A stretch of 64,000 nt of DNA from assembly GCF_037126465.1 (NCBI RefSeq), contig NC_088209.1, forward strand, positions 25,611,146 to 25,675,145, read 5' to 3'. The notes under the pieces were generated by a model, which was given only the letters and a program-made list of their open reading frames with translations, did no database searches and was not told the origin of the DNA. Source of the stretch: Ornithodoros turicata. Taxonomy: Eukaryota > Arthropoda > Arachnida > Ixodida > Argasidae. A program made the position numbers and the translations under genes. Positions 47,517 to 59,500 of this stretch are shown here, in pieces; position 1 is the stretch's first letter, and every line of letters begins with the position of its first letter.

Positions 47517-50500
47517 GTGAGAGGACGTTGACTGCTGGAAACACTCGGTGGCATTCTGGGAGTTCCTGGCTTCTGTCCCGTGCGCAAACTCTGGATGGGA
47601 GTCTCCTGACTCCTGACCAACTAACTCCTGACCAATTAACCTATTTCCGATAAACTGTTCCGATGAACTTCCGATGAACTCCACTGGGTTTCTAATGGGT
47701 CTGTAATGTACGGTGGCGTCGTGGGTCTTACCCGGTGTCGGTGGGTGACGTTCCTGAAATGTATGAAAGCTGTATGAACTCTTACGGGATACTCGTGGCA
47801 CGTGCCTCTGAGCGAGATTGTCGTAACACGACTGACACCAGCAGGAAGCTACAGAGATTCAAGAGATAATTCCGTTACCCATTACATATAGTTCATCATG
47901 ATATAAACGTTCACATATATGTAATTACGCACCCCTAAGTACTGGTACCAGAAGTACAGCTTTGTGCCTCGACGTTCGCCACATCCTTACCAGACATTTA
48001 GGCAAGCCTAGCTGTGAATGGTGCAGGACACTTGGGGAATTCAAAGTGGTGCGTATGACATAGATTGTTATGTATGAATACTCTTCTTACCCATATACTA
48101 AGAATTCTTTTAGTTCTCATAAGGGGCAGGCGGTCCCCTGATCAGAACACTTATGTCGCATTGAACGTAATGGCCATAGTGTAATAGCTGGTCTTAATCA
48201 ATATTTCGATTAACATATGCACCACGGTCTTACTAGACTCTAAGAACAAAAGGACTAATTTTAGTCCTTTGGAGGACTAGGTGAGATGCCGGATCCAACC
48301 AATGATTCCTTTCGGTCGGGAGTAATGCACAGACGTTTATGCGAAGTTTAGGGACCATTTTCAGTACTGGGGTGTAAATTTTAGGGTCAGGGGACAAAAG
48401 TGGGAAGTAATTGCTCCCCCATTTATTCCCTTTCTTCTTAGAACGTGTAGAGTATAATATGTGAAATTTTAAGGGAAGTGCCTCAGGAGGACAACCGCCA
48501 ATATTTCGAACAGAGACTGTTCTTCTAGGGAAGCGCCTCGGGACGACAGCCGCCGATATTTCGGACAGAGACTGCCCTCCTTATATGCAATTTGTGTGTT
48601 ATAAACGCCGCGCGTATACTAACATCCTTTTTTTTTTTCGTGGATGAATTGCAGGTGGTGGAGGGAGGCATTGCCGCCCGTCAGGGACTGCACGAAGGAG
48701 ATATACTCATTCAGATAGGAACGCACAACGTGGAAGATTTGACGGAAGCTCGCATCAACTCCATTCTTACGCAGACCAACACCAAGAGGCTCGAAATCTT
48801 CATCGTTAGGTGAGCCTTCGAGTAGTAACTTTCGGCAGGGTTGGAGAAACCAATCCAAGGCAAACTTTTCTTCCCTCTTCGCCTGTACAACTCGCGTCAA
48901 AGTTAACTTGAACAGCGCTCCAACCTGCGAAGCGGGAAGAGAACCACCTTGGGTGCGCCCATTAGTAAACAACGCCTTCATAACGAGGGTCACCCCTCTA
49001 ACTGAAATGGGGATGACCCAAACATCCTCCGCCACTGTTTCTCCTAGGGTCTTCAGGGTCCGCGGGCCGGAATGGCGTTGAAGTTAACTCTGATGTGAGC
49101 TGTACACTCTTGCAACAGAACTTCACCACATAACACGTTGAAGCAGGATAGCGGGAACTTCACAAAACATGATAGCGTTATCGCTCTTGATTTGAGGAAG
49201 GGGCATGGGGCCACAAAGAGGCGTACGTCTTCCGTTCTCAAGAAATCTGGGGAGATATTCTAGTGCCATTCGGGAAGCTTGGAGACCATACTAGGACCAT
49301 ACTAGCCTACTAGGAAACCATATAGTAGGCTTAGACTTCGAGAAGAAGAAAAAAAAAAGGAGTAGCGGGGAAGTAACTTCCCGCTATTACTCCATTTCCA
49401 CTCCCTCTCTAAGTCACGTACTCCCTCTTTCTCCTTGCATATGCCATGCAACTCCATCACTGCAAATAGCTACTCCCTCTTGCCGTCCAAATTTTAATGA
49501 ACAAGTGATATGTGACGTCACCCACCTTCTCGTACGGTGACTTTTGAATCACAAACTTGTGCATACTACAGTGCAGCCAATCAGATGCTGCATCATTTTG
49601 GTTATATATTCATTTGTTTTTCATTAAGGCTCTCAGTTGGCGAAGTTCTCACCATTACATCAGGATATATCGTGAGATGTGATCTTCTGACACAATAATT
49701 TCGTCGAATGCTTATCCCGGATTTTACCTCGTTTGAGGGAGCTTTCCAATGAAGGTTCACGAAGTGTACGCGACGCGGTCGTGTTCGGTGTGCCTCCTGT
49801 CGCGGTGAAATGCATGGCACTACGGTTTCGCACAATTCTTACAACCTTGCATTCGCTGGAGTATCTCGCGTGTGCCTCAGAAATTTTTTTATGGCATTCC
49901 GCTAGGTTCTTTTTTGCTACGTAGAGGCCATGCCGCGAGCAGAGGTACCTCCTCCTCGTCTTTTGAGTGTCCGTGTGCGCAGTGCGTTCCCTGATGAGAA
50001 CATGCGCTTTGGGACGTAAGTGACTTCTATATGACGCTTCGTGAAATTAGTAGAGCTCCCGCGGGAGGAGTCCTTTCTCAGGGGCCCTCTATGTGTGGCC
50101 GGCGTAGGATCACGGCCGGTTGGTTAGATGCTCGGCGTGCTTCCATTGCAGTCGCGTTTGTCGCGCTTTAACATTTGCCCTGACCACTGTCCTGCATGTG
50201 AAGCTTCCGAATCGGCAGAGAATGTCTTTTCGCGATGCCACAACACACTACACATTTGGAGCCGGGTAGAGAAACTGTATGGACTGCTTTCCATTGACTG
50301 GGCCACGCTGAGGTATCTAGACACTCCACCTGTAGCACGGAAGGAACAGAATCAGTTCGCTTTGCTCGTGACGGAAATTAACTTCCGAGTGTTAACTAAC
50401 CGGTGCCGCTTAGCGTTCGGTCCCCTAAACTCCGGGAGCGCAGGGTGCCATCATGCCATTCGTGCTTGTCTTCGTCCTCACCTTGGACGTGGGCAGAGCC

Positions 50501-53500
50501 TGTATGGTACCCTGGAGTGTTCTCGCTGGTGGTTGTCGTTCACACGTCTTTTTCGCCATGTTCAATGTGAGTGGGAGATTTATGTTCTAGCCGCCGAGAT
50601 AGACCGTACTATAGCATCCGAAGCGATCCCTCCTGAGTTCTGGATTGTTCGCATGGTCTGGCGGGGACACGCAGCAATCCACATTCGGGTGGACTTGTTC
50701 CCCAGTGTGTATAGGTTAGAGTTGGAGTACGTGTAAAAGGGCCTGTCTCCATAGACAGGTTCCTTACTTGACAAAAATACACAGCCAATGAAGGTTGCTG
50801 AGAGAACCTCGCACGTCCTTCTGGTGAATAGTTCTGTATTAGTACTACCCAAACTTCAGACAAACATGTATCGCACACCCTACCTCTTCTACACTACCTT
50901 CCTTCCTCTTTCACGCACAACTTTCCCCAGTCCCATCGAGCATGTACGATGACGCAGCGATTGAGCTTCGGCTTCGGCTTCGACTTGCTTATATGCGCAT
51001 ACACAGATATTCTGAAGTCAGAAATTTCATAGAGGATTTCAAGGCAGCTGCACAAGTACTGGCATAAACTCGTTTCATAGTGCCAGCATGATACTACACT
51101 CTCAGAAGAAAAGGGTGGAGCAGTTACACCTTTCAGGAGGTAATAGTTGTCGCATATGTTGCGCCTAAGGATGCAATGTTCTACCCGCCACCTACGCATG
51201 ATAGGGTTACCGCTTCTCATTCGGTGAGCGAGGGGGCGTATGCCTTTTTGTAGCAATTTGGATATATGATAATTGCTTTTACCACCCTTTTAGACCCTTT
51301 ACCAGAGGCTATGTTGACCTAGGTGGGAACTATAGAAATTTAACCTTTTCAGACTATTTTTTCTCAGAGTGTACAACTGGTGTCATGGTTACTCCTGGGA
51401 AATGAAGTAAAGTGGAGCTCCCTCTTGGAGTGTGCAAATTTTACTCCAAAAGGGAGTGTTCTTAGGGACAAGCTACTTACTCCCCTAAAGGGGTCGTGAA
51501 GTACTGTTTTAAGAGTAGATAGTATATGTATGCATGCATTTGTGTATACATGCGATGCCATGCACGTGCTATGGGGATACGTCTTATTTTAGAGGAGTAC
51601 ACGGCTCTGGTTAATGTAAGTCGTCCTACCCTTACTGCGCGTCAGTGATTGTTCAGCCAGAACAAAGGGGTACCTTAGCGATTGGTCCCCTCTGAACACG
51701 TGACTGTCACTCTGGCGCCAGTAACGGCCTTATCTACATCGTGTCTGCATGGCTAGAGGCCCTGACATTCCAAAGACGCGCTTTCGCTATTCGTTTCCCT
51801 GCATTCGCATTATCGTTGTTACCTACAGCCCAATTAATCATTGCTGCACAAAAGTAGCCAGTTCCCTCCAGAAATAAATAAAGACTCTGGATAAACAGCC
51901 GGTGGATTGGAAATGGAACGTTACTCCCGGCGCATCGTCTTAGGGGGGAGGGGCTGGAGACGGTTCCAAAATAGATTCCCCCCGAGAGTGCACCGTGTGG
52001 TTCGGGCAAAGGGATCCACTGCACGTTGCACGTTGCACTGCCTACAACCGATGCACGACACATGTGAGTAGCTCCACCAGTGACAATTTTTTCCCTTTTT
52101 TTTCGAGAATGAACAAAGGTGACGCCATTACGAAGCGGGACTTTTTGGAAGACGAGGCTTAGCTTTTTACCGGGGAGTCGACGTAGGCGTCGAATTGATT
52201 TATTTATTTTTCGCACGGCATTGCGGTGCACTAGATGTCCTGCAGGATGGGAAGGATGTCGTTGTTGTTGCCTCTGATTTTCCGGTCAGATAGGTTCCGG
52301 AAATTGTTTTAAAAACGAGGAAGAGCAGCTCCCTCTAAATAACACAAGTGCGGAGGAAGGTCACGCGTTGCCGGCGAACGAAACACGCACGATTTCTCTT
52401 GTTGTTTTTGTCCTAGTCCGCGTTGCTGTTCTTTGCTTACCGTGGGGTCTTATCTCCAACATGGGAACATACAGTGTATATAGATATAGCACATTATACT
52501 AGCGTACAACTGCCCTCCCCCGTGAAGTCGTCGGTAAGATCCTGGTCACCCCCCCCCCCCCACCACCACCACCACCACCACTTCATTTAGAGGGGGTGTC
52601 TCAATCTATACAACATCTTTCTTCGCAGCTTCTGTCGCTTTGGTCTAGAGGGATACGTGAGACACGTTGCGGCCAGTGACACGCATGCGCTGTTGCATCC
52701 AAACGCGGCCATGCCTACGGTCTCTCCCCCTTCGTCCCCTCATTGTCATTTTACATCTCATGCAGTCCCGTCGGCATTGGGGTAGTGGGCCACAACCCAG
52801 GTGGCGAATTTCCTCATTCATCGTCATCAGTGTATATGTTGTTGTTGTTGTTGCATTCAAACCCAGCGTGATTTTGAATGGCACTCAGGTATCACTGCAG
52901 CATTCCTGTGGGCAGACAACGCACAAGACGTCTGTAGCAACCACCGATTAGGTTATCTTGACGCACCGAGCGAATGCAACTGAGCATTCACTCATCATGC
53001 AGCTGCGTTCTTGATCGGTCTAGATGGTGGTGACAGATGATTATACTGAAGGTGTCCATCGTTCTTGTATCCGTTAACTGCAACAGCTCTGCTCTCATTT
53101 TCATCTTGAATCATTTTGAACTACACCTTTACCGGCGGCTGCTCAGCACAGTTGTGAAGGCGGCTTAGCGAACTACGGCATACTCGGTGAAGACACAGAT
53201 TCACGTTCAAGAACAACACGGTCACCTGACACGACTGCATAGCAGAGCTGTCAACGCGCCCTGCTAAGATGTCAAGACGAATCACTGCTATATATGTAGC
53301 AAAGAACCCGGCAAAGCACCATACTGAGACTGCAGTTTTTTGCAATGTTAATGTTATTGCCTTGCTACATACATATGCCGCAATCTGTCGTGTTATTGTC
53401 AGCTAAATAGGACATGGAAAAAAAAGAAGAAAATCAGTTTTCTGATTTCTTTATACCGCGTTAGCGCCGCGAAGCAACTGTGGCTACGCACGGCCTACAG

Positions 53501-56500
53501 ACGTGGATAGATGGAGAGAGGACAGCAGGAAGGAGTGGGGGACAGGAGTCAGGACTTCAGGGAGTCTGCAGCAAAACCCCGGAAAATCTTAGACAGCACA
53601 CCCTTTAGACCATTCACGGCATCCTCGAGGTAGCCCTTGCTCGATGGCTCGATATGAAATCATGGCACCGTTACAGACAGTCCAACATTTCATACCAAAA
53701 TATAGAAGCTTAAGTGTAATACCGTCATGTCAGATAACAAGTAAGCCTTTCGGGCCTAATAGAACGGCTTCGGCCGTTCAGTTTGTCTGCGAATTTGTTC
53801 ATTGTTTCGTGTGTGTGTGTTTTAATTGAAATTTATTTCAATTTATTTCATATGAACAACTGCGTGCATACACACACATAAAGAGTTCTATGATACAGGA
53901 TCAATAGCACAAGGTAAAAGTTTAATGACAGGACAAATTTAAAATAAGACAACGACAAGTTTAATGATAATGATACCATCAGCAGGTTTAAAATTGACAA
54001 TTTTAAAGAATTCTCAGCTCTGTGGGAATCAGTACGCAATGCATGTACGGTCACCCATGGCAACTTATGGCTTCCCCACACAAACACACACGACGCAACC
54101 TAACAGACTATTGCAGCATTGTTCGTTTTCAGAGTTTAGAACTGAAAACTAGAGGCCGTTATCCTTATCTCGGCACAACAGCTACCAGCTTAGGAACGGA
54201 CCGTTATTTAAAGCTCCGTACAACGGATCTCGGTAAGGAGACAGGCTACAGATTCCTTCGTCTATTTGGAAGGCACGTCCCACCGCTCCCGTGCCAAGTT
54301 GTTCTTTACACTTTCGGTTTGCGCATTCCAAACCTGTGCATAAATCCTTCACTCAATCTGCAAAAGCGTCCGAGTGCGCGAATAATAATTCGCGGCGTGC
54401 TCTCTAAATAAACCGGTATTCGTGTCAGGCACAGTTGGCCAGGAGGCTCCTGTCAGTCCAGGGGCGCAGATGACCGATGCCTGTTGTGTCTAGAAACGGC
54501 TTTGGCGCTGATCTCTACGTTGCTTACATTACTAGAAAAATAATTATCATCCGGTGGTGGTGCAGAAAAGCGACGTGTCGTTGTTGGCATCACGAGTGAC
54601 TTATCCAGACCCCCATACACCCCCTTACAGTCCCCCCCCCCCAAAGTGTTTGGCAACACCCCCTGCCTTCTTTTCCTGTGAACACCCTACAGGGGGTCTC
54701 TGGTTTTTCAGCTTTATGCACATGTCGCCGATGATGCATACAACAACAAAAACAACAAATAAGTGATGATGATGTAGTGGAATAGTGGGATGCATACAGC
54801 TGTTACAACGTAACAGTAATAGTGACCGATCCCCGTGCTTGTGATTCTGGATAAACCGCTGGGCATCACGCACGTGGGCAGCGTCACGGCTGTAGCCCGT
54901 GCTGAGATGACGACATTGTTGGCTACTCAAGGCTAGCAGAAAGACGCTGTCACTCCTGCCTCGAAACAGGCTTATTTTCTGGTAGATACCAAGCTCCTCT
55001 GTATCCTCTCTGCGGAGGCATCCGCGCCATTCTAACTCACACGAGGCGCCAGTCCAGGCTTTATTCCTGCTCTCCTGGACATGCCTTAGTCTTCCTGACG
55101 GTGCCTTGCCTTGCGAGACGAGCCACAGTAAACCGTTTCCCACCAGAGCCACATAAAAATATGGTTACATTTATGTATTCCGTATTGTATTTTCTAAAAT
55201 CCCTAGTGTTTCGTAAAGTCTCTCTTTTTCGAAATACAGCTATGTATACAATATTGCTATTATGTCCCAATGTTTTGAACAACGGATTGCGCTACGGAGT
55301 TGACAGCTTCAACGGAACTGTCCGCGACAGCAACAATAGAAAGAGAGATTCAGGGAAATTGTTACAAATAGTGGAAAGCTAGGGCGACAGAGTAAATGAT
55401 GTTCTAAATTTTTTACACGTTTTGACAAGTACAAAATGGCATTGACAACAAACATCACATTGCATCTGGTAGTACCTGCGTGACAGGATAATAACGATTA
55501 ATGGCATTTCGATGTACCAAAGAAGTGTCAAAATACATTGCGTTCTACCATTGCCAACGAAAGGAAAGTTAGGTAGTAAGCGAGCTGGTGATGACGATCC
55601 ATGACTTGAAAACCCGAGACGAGGTAGGGACGATAACAGACAAACACCGAGTGACAGACAAACACCATTGCCGTTCGAGTGATCCAAACCAATTAAGTTC
55701 GCCCCTTTTCTGACACGCCCTCCAGTGACAGCTCTCAATTTCCTTCTTTTGTAATATCCTAATCTTTTTTTCGAGAGTATCAGTCACTGTGTTACAGCTT
55801 AAACAAACATATAGACCGAAGCGAATTTTAGTCGCATCCCCCGTCGGGAAGGAAAAAGTCAATAAACAAGTAAAGAATGTCTCTGGCACGACGCTGAGAT
55901 GCGACTGAGAAGAGTAATGGATCTGATTTTAGAAAGGTCCCCCGTTACCCGATTTCATTTTCTTTTTGGATAACACGCAATGACGTGGCTCTACAAACTA
56001 CGCAGCGCAGAGGGAACCCACTTTTGGTAAAGCAAGTCGTTTGACAAAACATTGACAGTGTTGAGAGGCGGTTTCTTGGTCCGTTGTTTTGGCGGAAGAT
56101 ATGCATCTGAGGATTTGTTTTATGAATTTGTTTTATGTTGATCTTTTTATGGATTTGTTTCGCAACGCCTGAGGCTCCTCCTTTAACATTTCCTCACCAG
56201 TTCGCTGGATTTTCTACCCTTCTGCAACCTGTGCTTCGAAGGGCGAATTTCTCAGCTCCTTCTCGAGTGTTTCTAGAAGGAACCAATTAGAACAGATCTT
56301 GAAACTTACGGGAATATTAATTGTGTCACGGGTTTGCCTTTTCTCCAAAGTCCGCCAATCAGCAAATGTGCTCTTATGGAACCATAGAATGCGCCTGTCA
56401 GTAGACGCCCCACCCTGCTCGTGTCTCGAACCTTCTTGGAGGAACTACTGTGTACGCGAACGAAGTGATGATCCTCGAGGCTCGAGGTTGTATAGCCTCG

Positions 56501-59500
56501 GCTAGGTGGCTATGCAAATAAATCATCGGCCAACGCCTAGCATCGGAGGAAGAAATTTTAGAGCAACGCACCTCCCGGAGAGAAGGAGGTGGGGTGGGGT
56601 GTGCCGTCCTTTCCTCCACTCTTTTGGCACACTTTGGCAGAGCAGCTGAAGACATCGAGTGTGAAGCATCCTCCCAACGGTGCTGGCTCTTCCCCTTTCT
56701 CTACACTAGGTTTCACTTGTTGGTGCGAACTTCATTCAAGACGTCCAAGATGTTTGAAATGCCCGCGTAAGTTCCGCCCTTTCTTAGACTGACTACATAT
56801 TCATCGGTGTACATATCGGTATTAGTTGGACGTGGGTGTCTACCTCGTCTTTGTTTCAAAGGTTTTCTGTTGAAGTACCTTGTCGATGGACGATCTTTTT
56901 TGGAGGTGTGCCCGCGTTCTCGAATAGTGATGGAAGGCTGTTTTCTTGAATATTTGGAAGTTCTCGAGTGACACCGCTCTTTTGGCTTCACTCCGTCGTG
57001 CGCAGATGGACGGATATGCCTCTCAGCTTGGCAAGCGGTTCGAGCCCTCTGAAGTTTCCCTGTCGTACATCTCAATTTGTCAACTTTATCAGCGCGTATC
57101 CAAGCATTTTCGAAGCCTTTCTCATCGGTGTTCAAGTTGTATCACACAGTGAAGGGGAACTTGGTGCTCTACTTTACGCTCACCACATCGCACGCTGAAG
57201 GTCAATCATTGCGCAGGATTATACCGTTCACTCCTGATTTCTGGAAAGCGAAGGGAGCACGCCTTTTTCTGACAATCAACGCCACTGCACAAGTGTGTCA
57301 TAAACAGGCCGATGCCTCGCGCTTTCAACAAGTCAAAGGAGAGAATGATACCATTTGGGAGCGCCCCAATCATGGTTGGCCGAGCGCGATATGCAGTGAG
57401 GTTCTCTTTTAAGAAATTTGGTATTATTATCCAAAACTAATCTCGAAGCGACTCGGGCTTCGTCTCTCTGATATTTCGAGTGCACAATATTATAACAGCA
57501 CTCGTGACAGTCGAAGATCCTTTGAGGACACTGGAAGGTGCTTTCTTTGTAAGCTTTGCTTTGCTTTGTACTTTCTCAAGCCTTCGTTGGCATCTTTACA
57601 AAAGAGAAGCTTCCCCTCCAGGAACTAATTCGGGACTCATTGTTTACACGCTGAAGATGTGCACGTCATGTAGGGCACCTTCTGTGATACGTCATATGAG
57701 TAACCATCCTTGGCCTTGATCCGCAAACTCCAAGAACTACAGGCAGTGACACGACAAAATAGAGGAAAACATCAACAGAAGGAGGGAAAATCAATCCACT
57801 GCAAGATCTGGGAGCTTATCATGTATCAGTTGATTTCGAGCAGGGCAGCTCTACGTAACATGTAATTAGCTGATTAATCTCATTCGTGACGAGTCATCCA
57901 CGACCAGTGATAACGCTGCCTGTAATCAGATCCATTCATTGATAACTAAATGGTCGGCGAATTGCAATTCTCAAATAATGTGTTAAAGACATTTACTTAG
58001 GGTATTTAGAGTAGAGCACCCTATCACTTCTCATTTATATAGTCGCCTTCAACTTGAGAAGGAAAAGAAATCTAGTCCGTCAGCTTTCAAAATATTACTG
58101 CGCCGCAGATAGGATGGCTGGACACAGGGAGGTCACGCTCCATCATGCGCGAGAGAATGTAACCCATCATACCCACTCTGTTTCCGTATTGGCCGCGCGA
58201 CACTACACTGTGGTAGAAAGTGCGCTCCCCTACTGACGGCGCATGGTGGCGCTGCAGTATTTCTCCTGGCGCGTTATTGCGTCTCCTTATCCCCAACGGC
58301 ATATGTACTTGACGGACTTGATTTCTTTTCCTTCTTAAGGTGAACACAACTATAGTAAATGTGGTTAATAAATGTTGCACGAGAAGTAAAATTGACTACG
58401 CGTTTAGTTATCAGTGAACGTAATTGATTACAAGCATGCGTTATCACTTGCCACGGATGACTTGTCACGAATGCATTTGTGGGCAGGTGCAAGTCGTAAA
58501 CGAAGAGCCCTGTCAGTATTAAAATAAACGGTGAACATCCCGTCTTCCAAAAATATCCCCAGTAAGGAACGTCATTTTTTTTTTTCGTTTTATCTCTCCG
58601 CTTATTTTCTCTCTCTCTCTCTCTCTCTTTCTAAGCCCGTGTGTGCTTGCACTTTACTAACAGGGGCAAAATTTCAGGTGCTTATCAATGGATGATACGC
58701 TTATATTTGCCACTGCGCTGCTACTTATCTTACTGGATTTCATGGTCGACTTTTTCCATTTACCCTTCAAGAAGTTCGTCGAGACGTAAGAGCTGCACTG
58801 ATTGGTCGCTCCTCCCTTAGAGTCCCATCAACGGTTAACTATGCTCTGTAGCTCTGTAGATAAAAAAAGAAAAACGAACTGTTGCCACTTCTAAAAAACA
58901 GAATAACATGCGTCGTATCTAAATGAAAAAGTCAGTAAGAGAATGAGGTGTTAAAAAGACAGAAATACGTGGTTTATTGATTGCGAGAAACCTCGTTATT
59001 GTAAAAAAAAAAAAGAAAAAAAGGAATCTTCCTTATGTTTCATTTGCCGTCAAGAGTACAAATTTCATTATTTTTTTTCTTTAAAGCAGTAGCTTTGAGG
59101 GCCAACCCCGTGCAGGTCTGTCCGTAGCTTATCACTCATAGCTTATCGCTTATCGCGTGGCGAATATCGCTCCGAGATCGAACGGTGCCGGCGCGCTGCG
59201 GAGAAACGATGAACTACCGTAGTGTGGATAGCTTCCTCGCGTCGTCTGCTTTTACACGTTTATTCCGCGTTCAGTGCAGTAGGTGGAGCATTATTGGGGA
59301 GCTGAACAGTATTGTACCATCGCGGCACAAGTGATCTTCCGGTGAATATACACAAGAATTACGAAAAAGAACCATCAACTCCGAACATCGGCCGGCGTAT
59401 TATCCACACTAGAAAGGTGACAGTGCCGCCCCCTATATGTCGATCTCGCAGCGAATAGGGCCACGCGATATCACGTGACACCACGTGATAAGTAGACAGC

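Larger units (their letters stand above)
47517..48654 (+). other. PDZ/ZM gene intron, 1.1 kb
   Basis: Holds a MITE (48238-48450) and a 55-bp tandem duplication (48473-48582). Confidence 0.65.
48810..58677 (+). other. Long intron of the PDZ/ZM gene, 9.9 kb
   Basis: Contains MITE pieces (49127-49300, 51095-51373, 57178-57415), a LINE 3' fragment (50128-50736), a SINE fragment (53449-53549), a C/CAC run (52547-52581) and unrecognised repeat-like sequence. No further exon with matching phase was found apart from the candidate at 58678. Confidence 0.6.

Noticed and set aside
32063..48809. Direct functional link between the cadherin PDZ ligand and the neighbouring PDZ protein
   Set aside because: Gene adjacency in animals is weak evidence, 15 kb of repeats separate them, and ZASP/PDLIM PDZ domains mostly bind alpha-actinin.
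50128..50736. 202-residue open frame as a host gene
   Set aside because: The CPxHCPxC zinc pattern and the lack of splice context fit the C-terminal part of a LINE protein.
54022..54411. 129-residue open frame
   Set aside because: No recognisable family, no splice signals in phase, low-complexity surroundings.
56713..57135. 140-residue minus-strand open frame rich in K and R
   Set aside because: Matches no family I know and is antisense to the PDZ/ZM gene intron; may be old transposon sequence.
58688..58789. Stand-alone 33-codon small membrane peptide starting MDDTLIF
   Set aside because: Strong splice sites on both sides and phase agreement with the PDZ/ZM gene make a cassette exon the better reading. 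I do not recognise it as sarcolamban or phospholamban.
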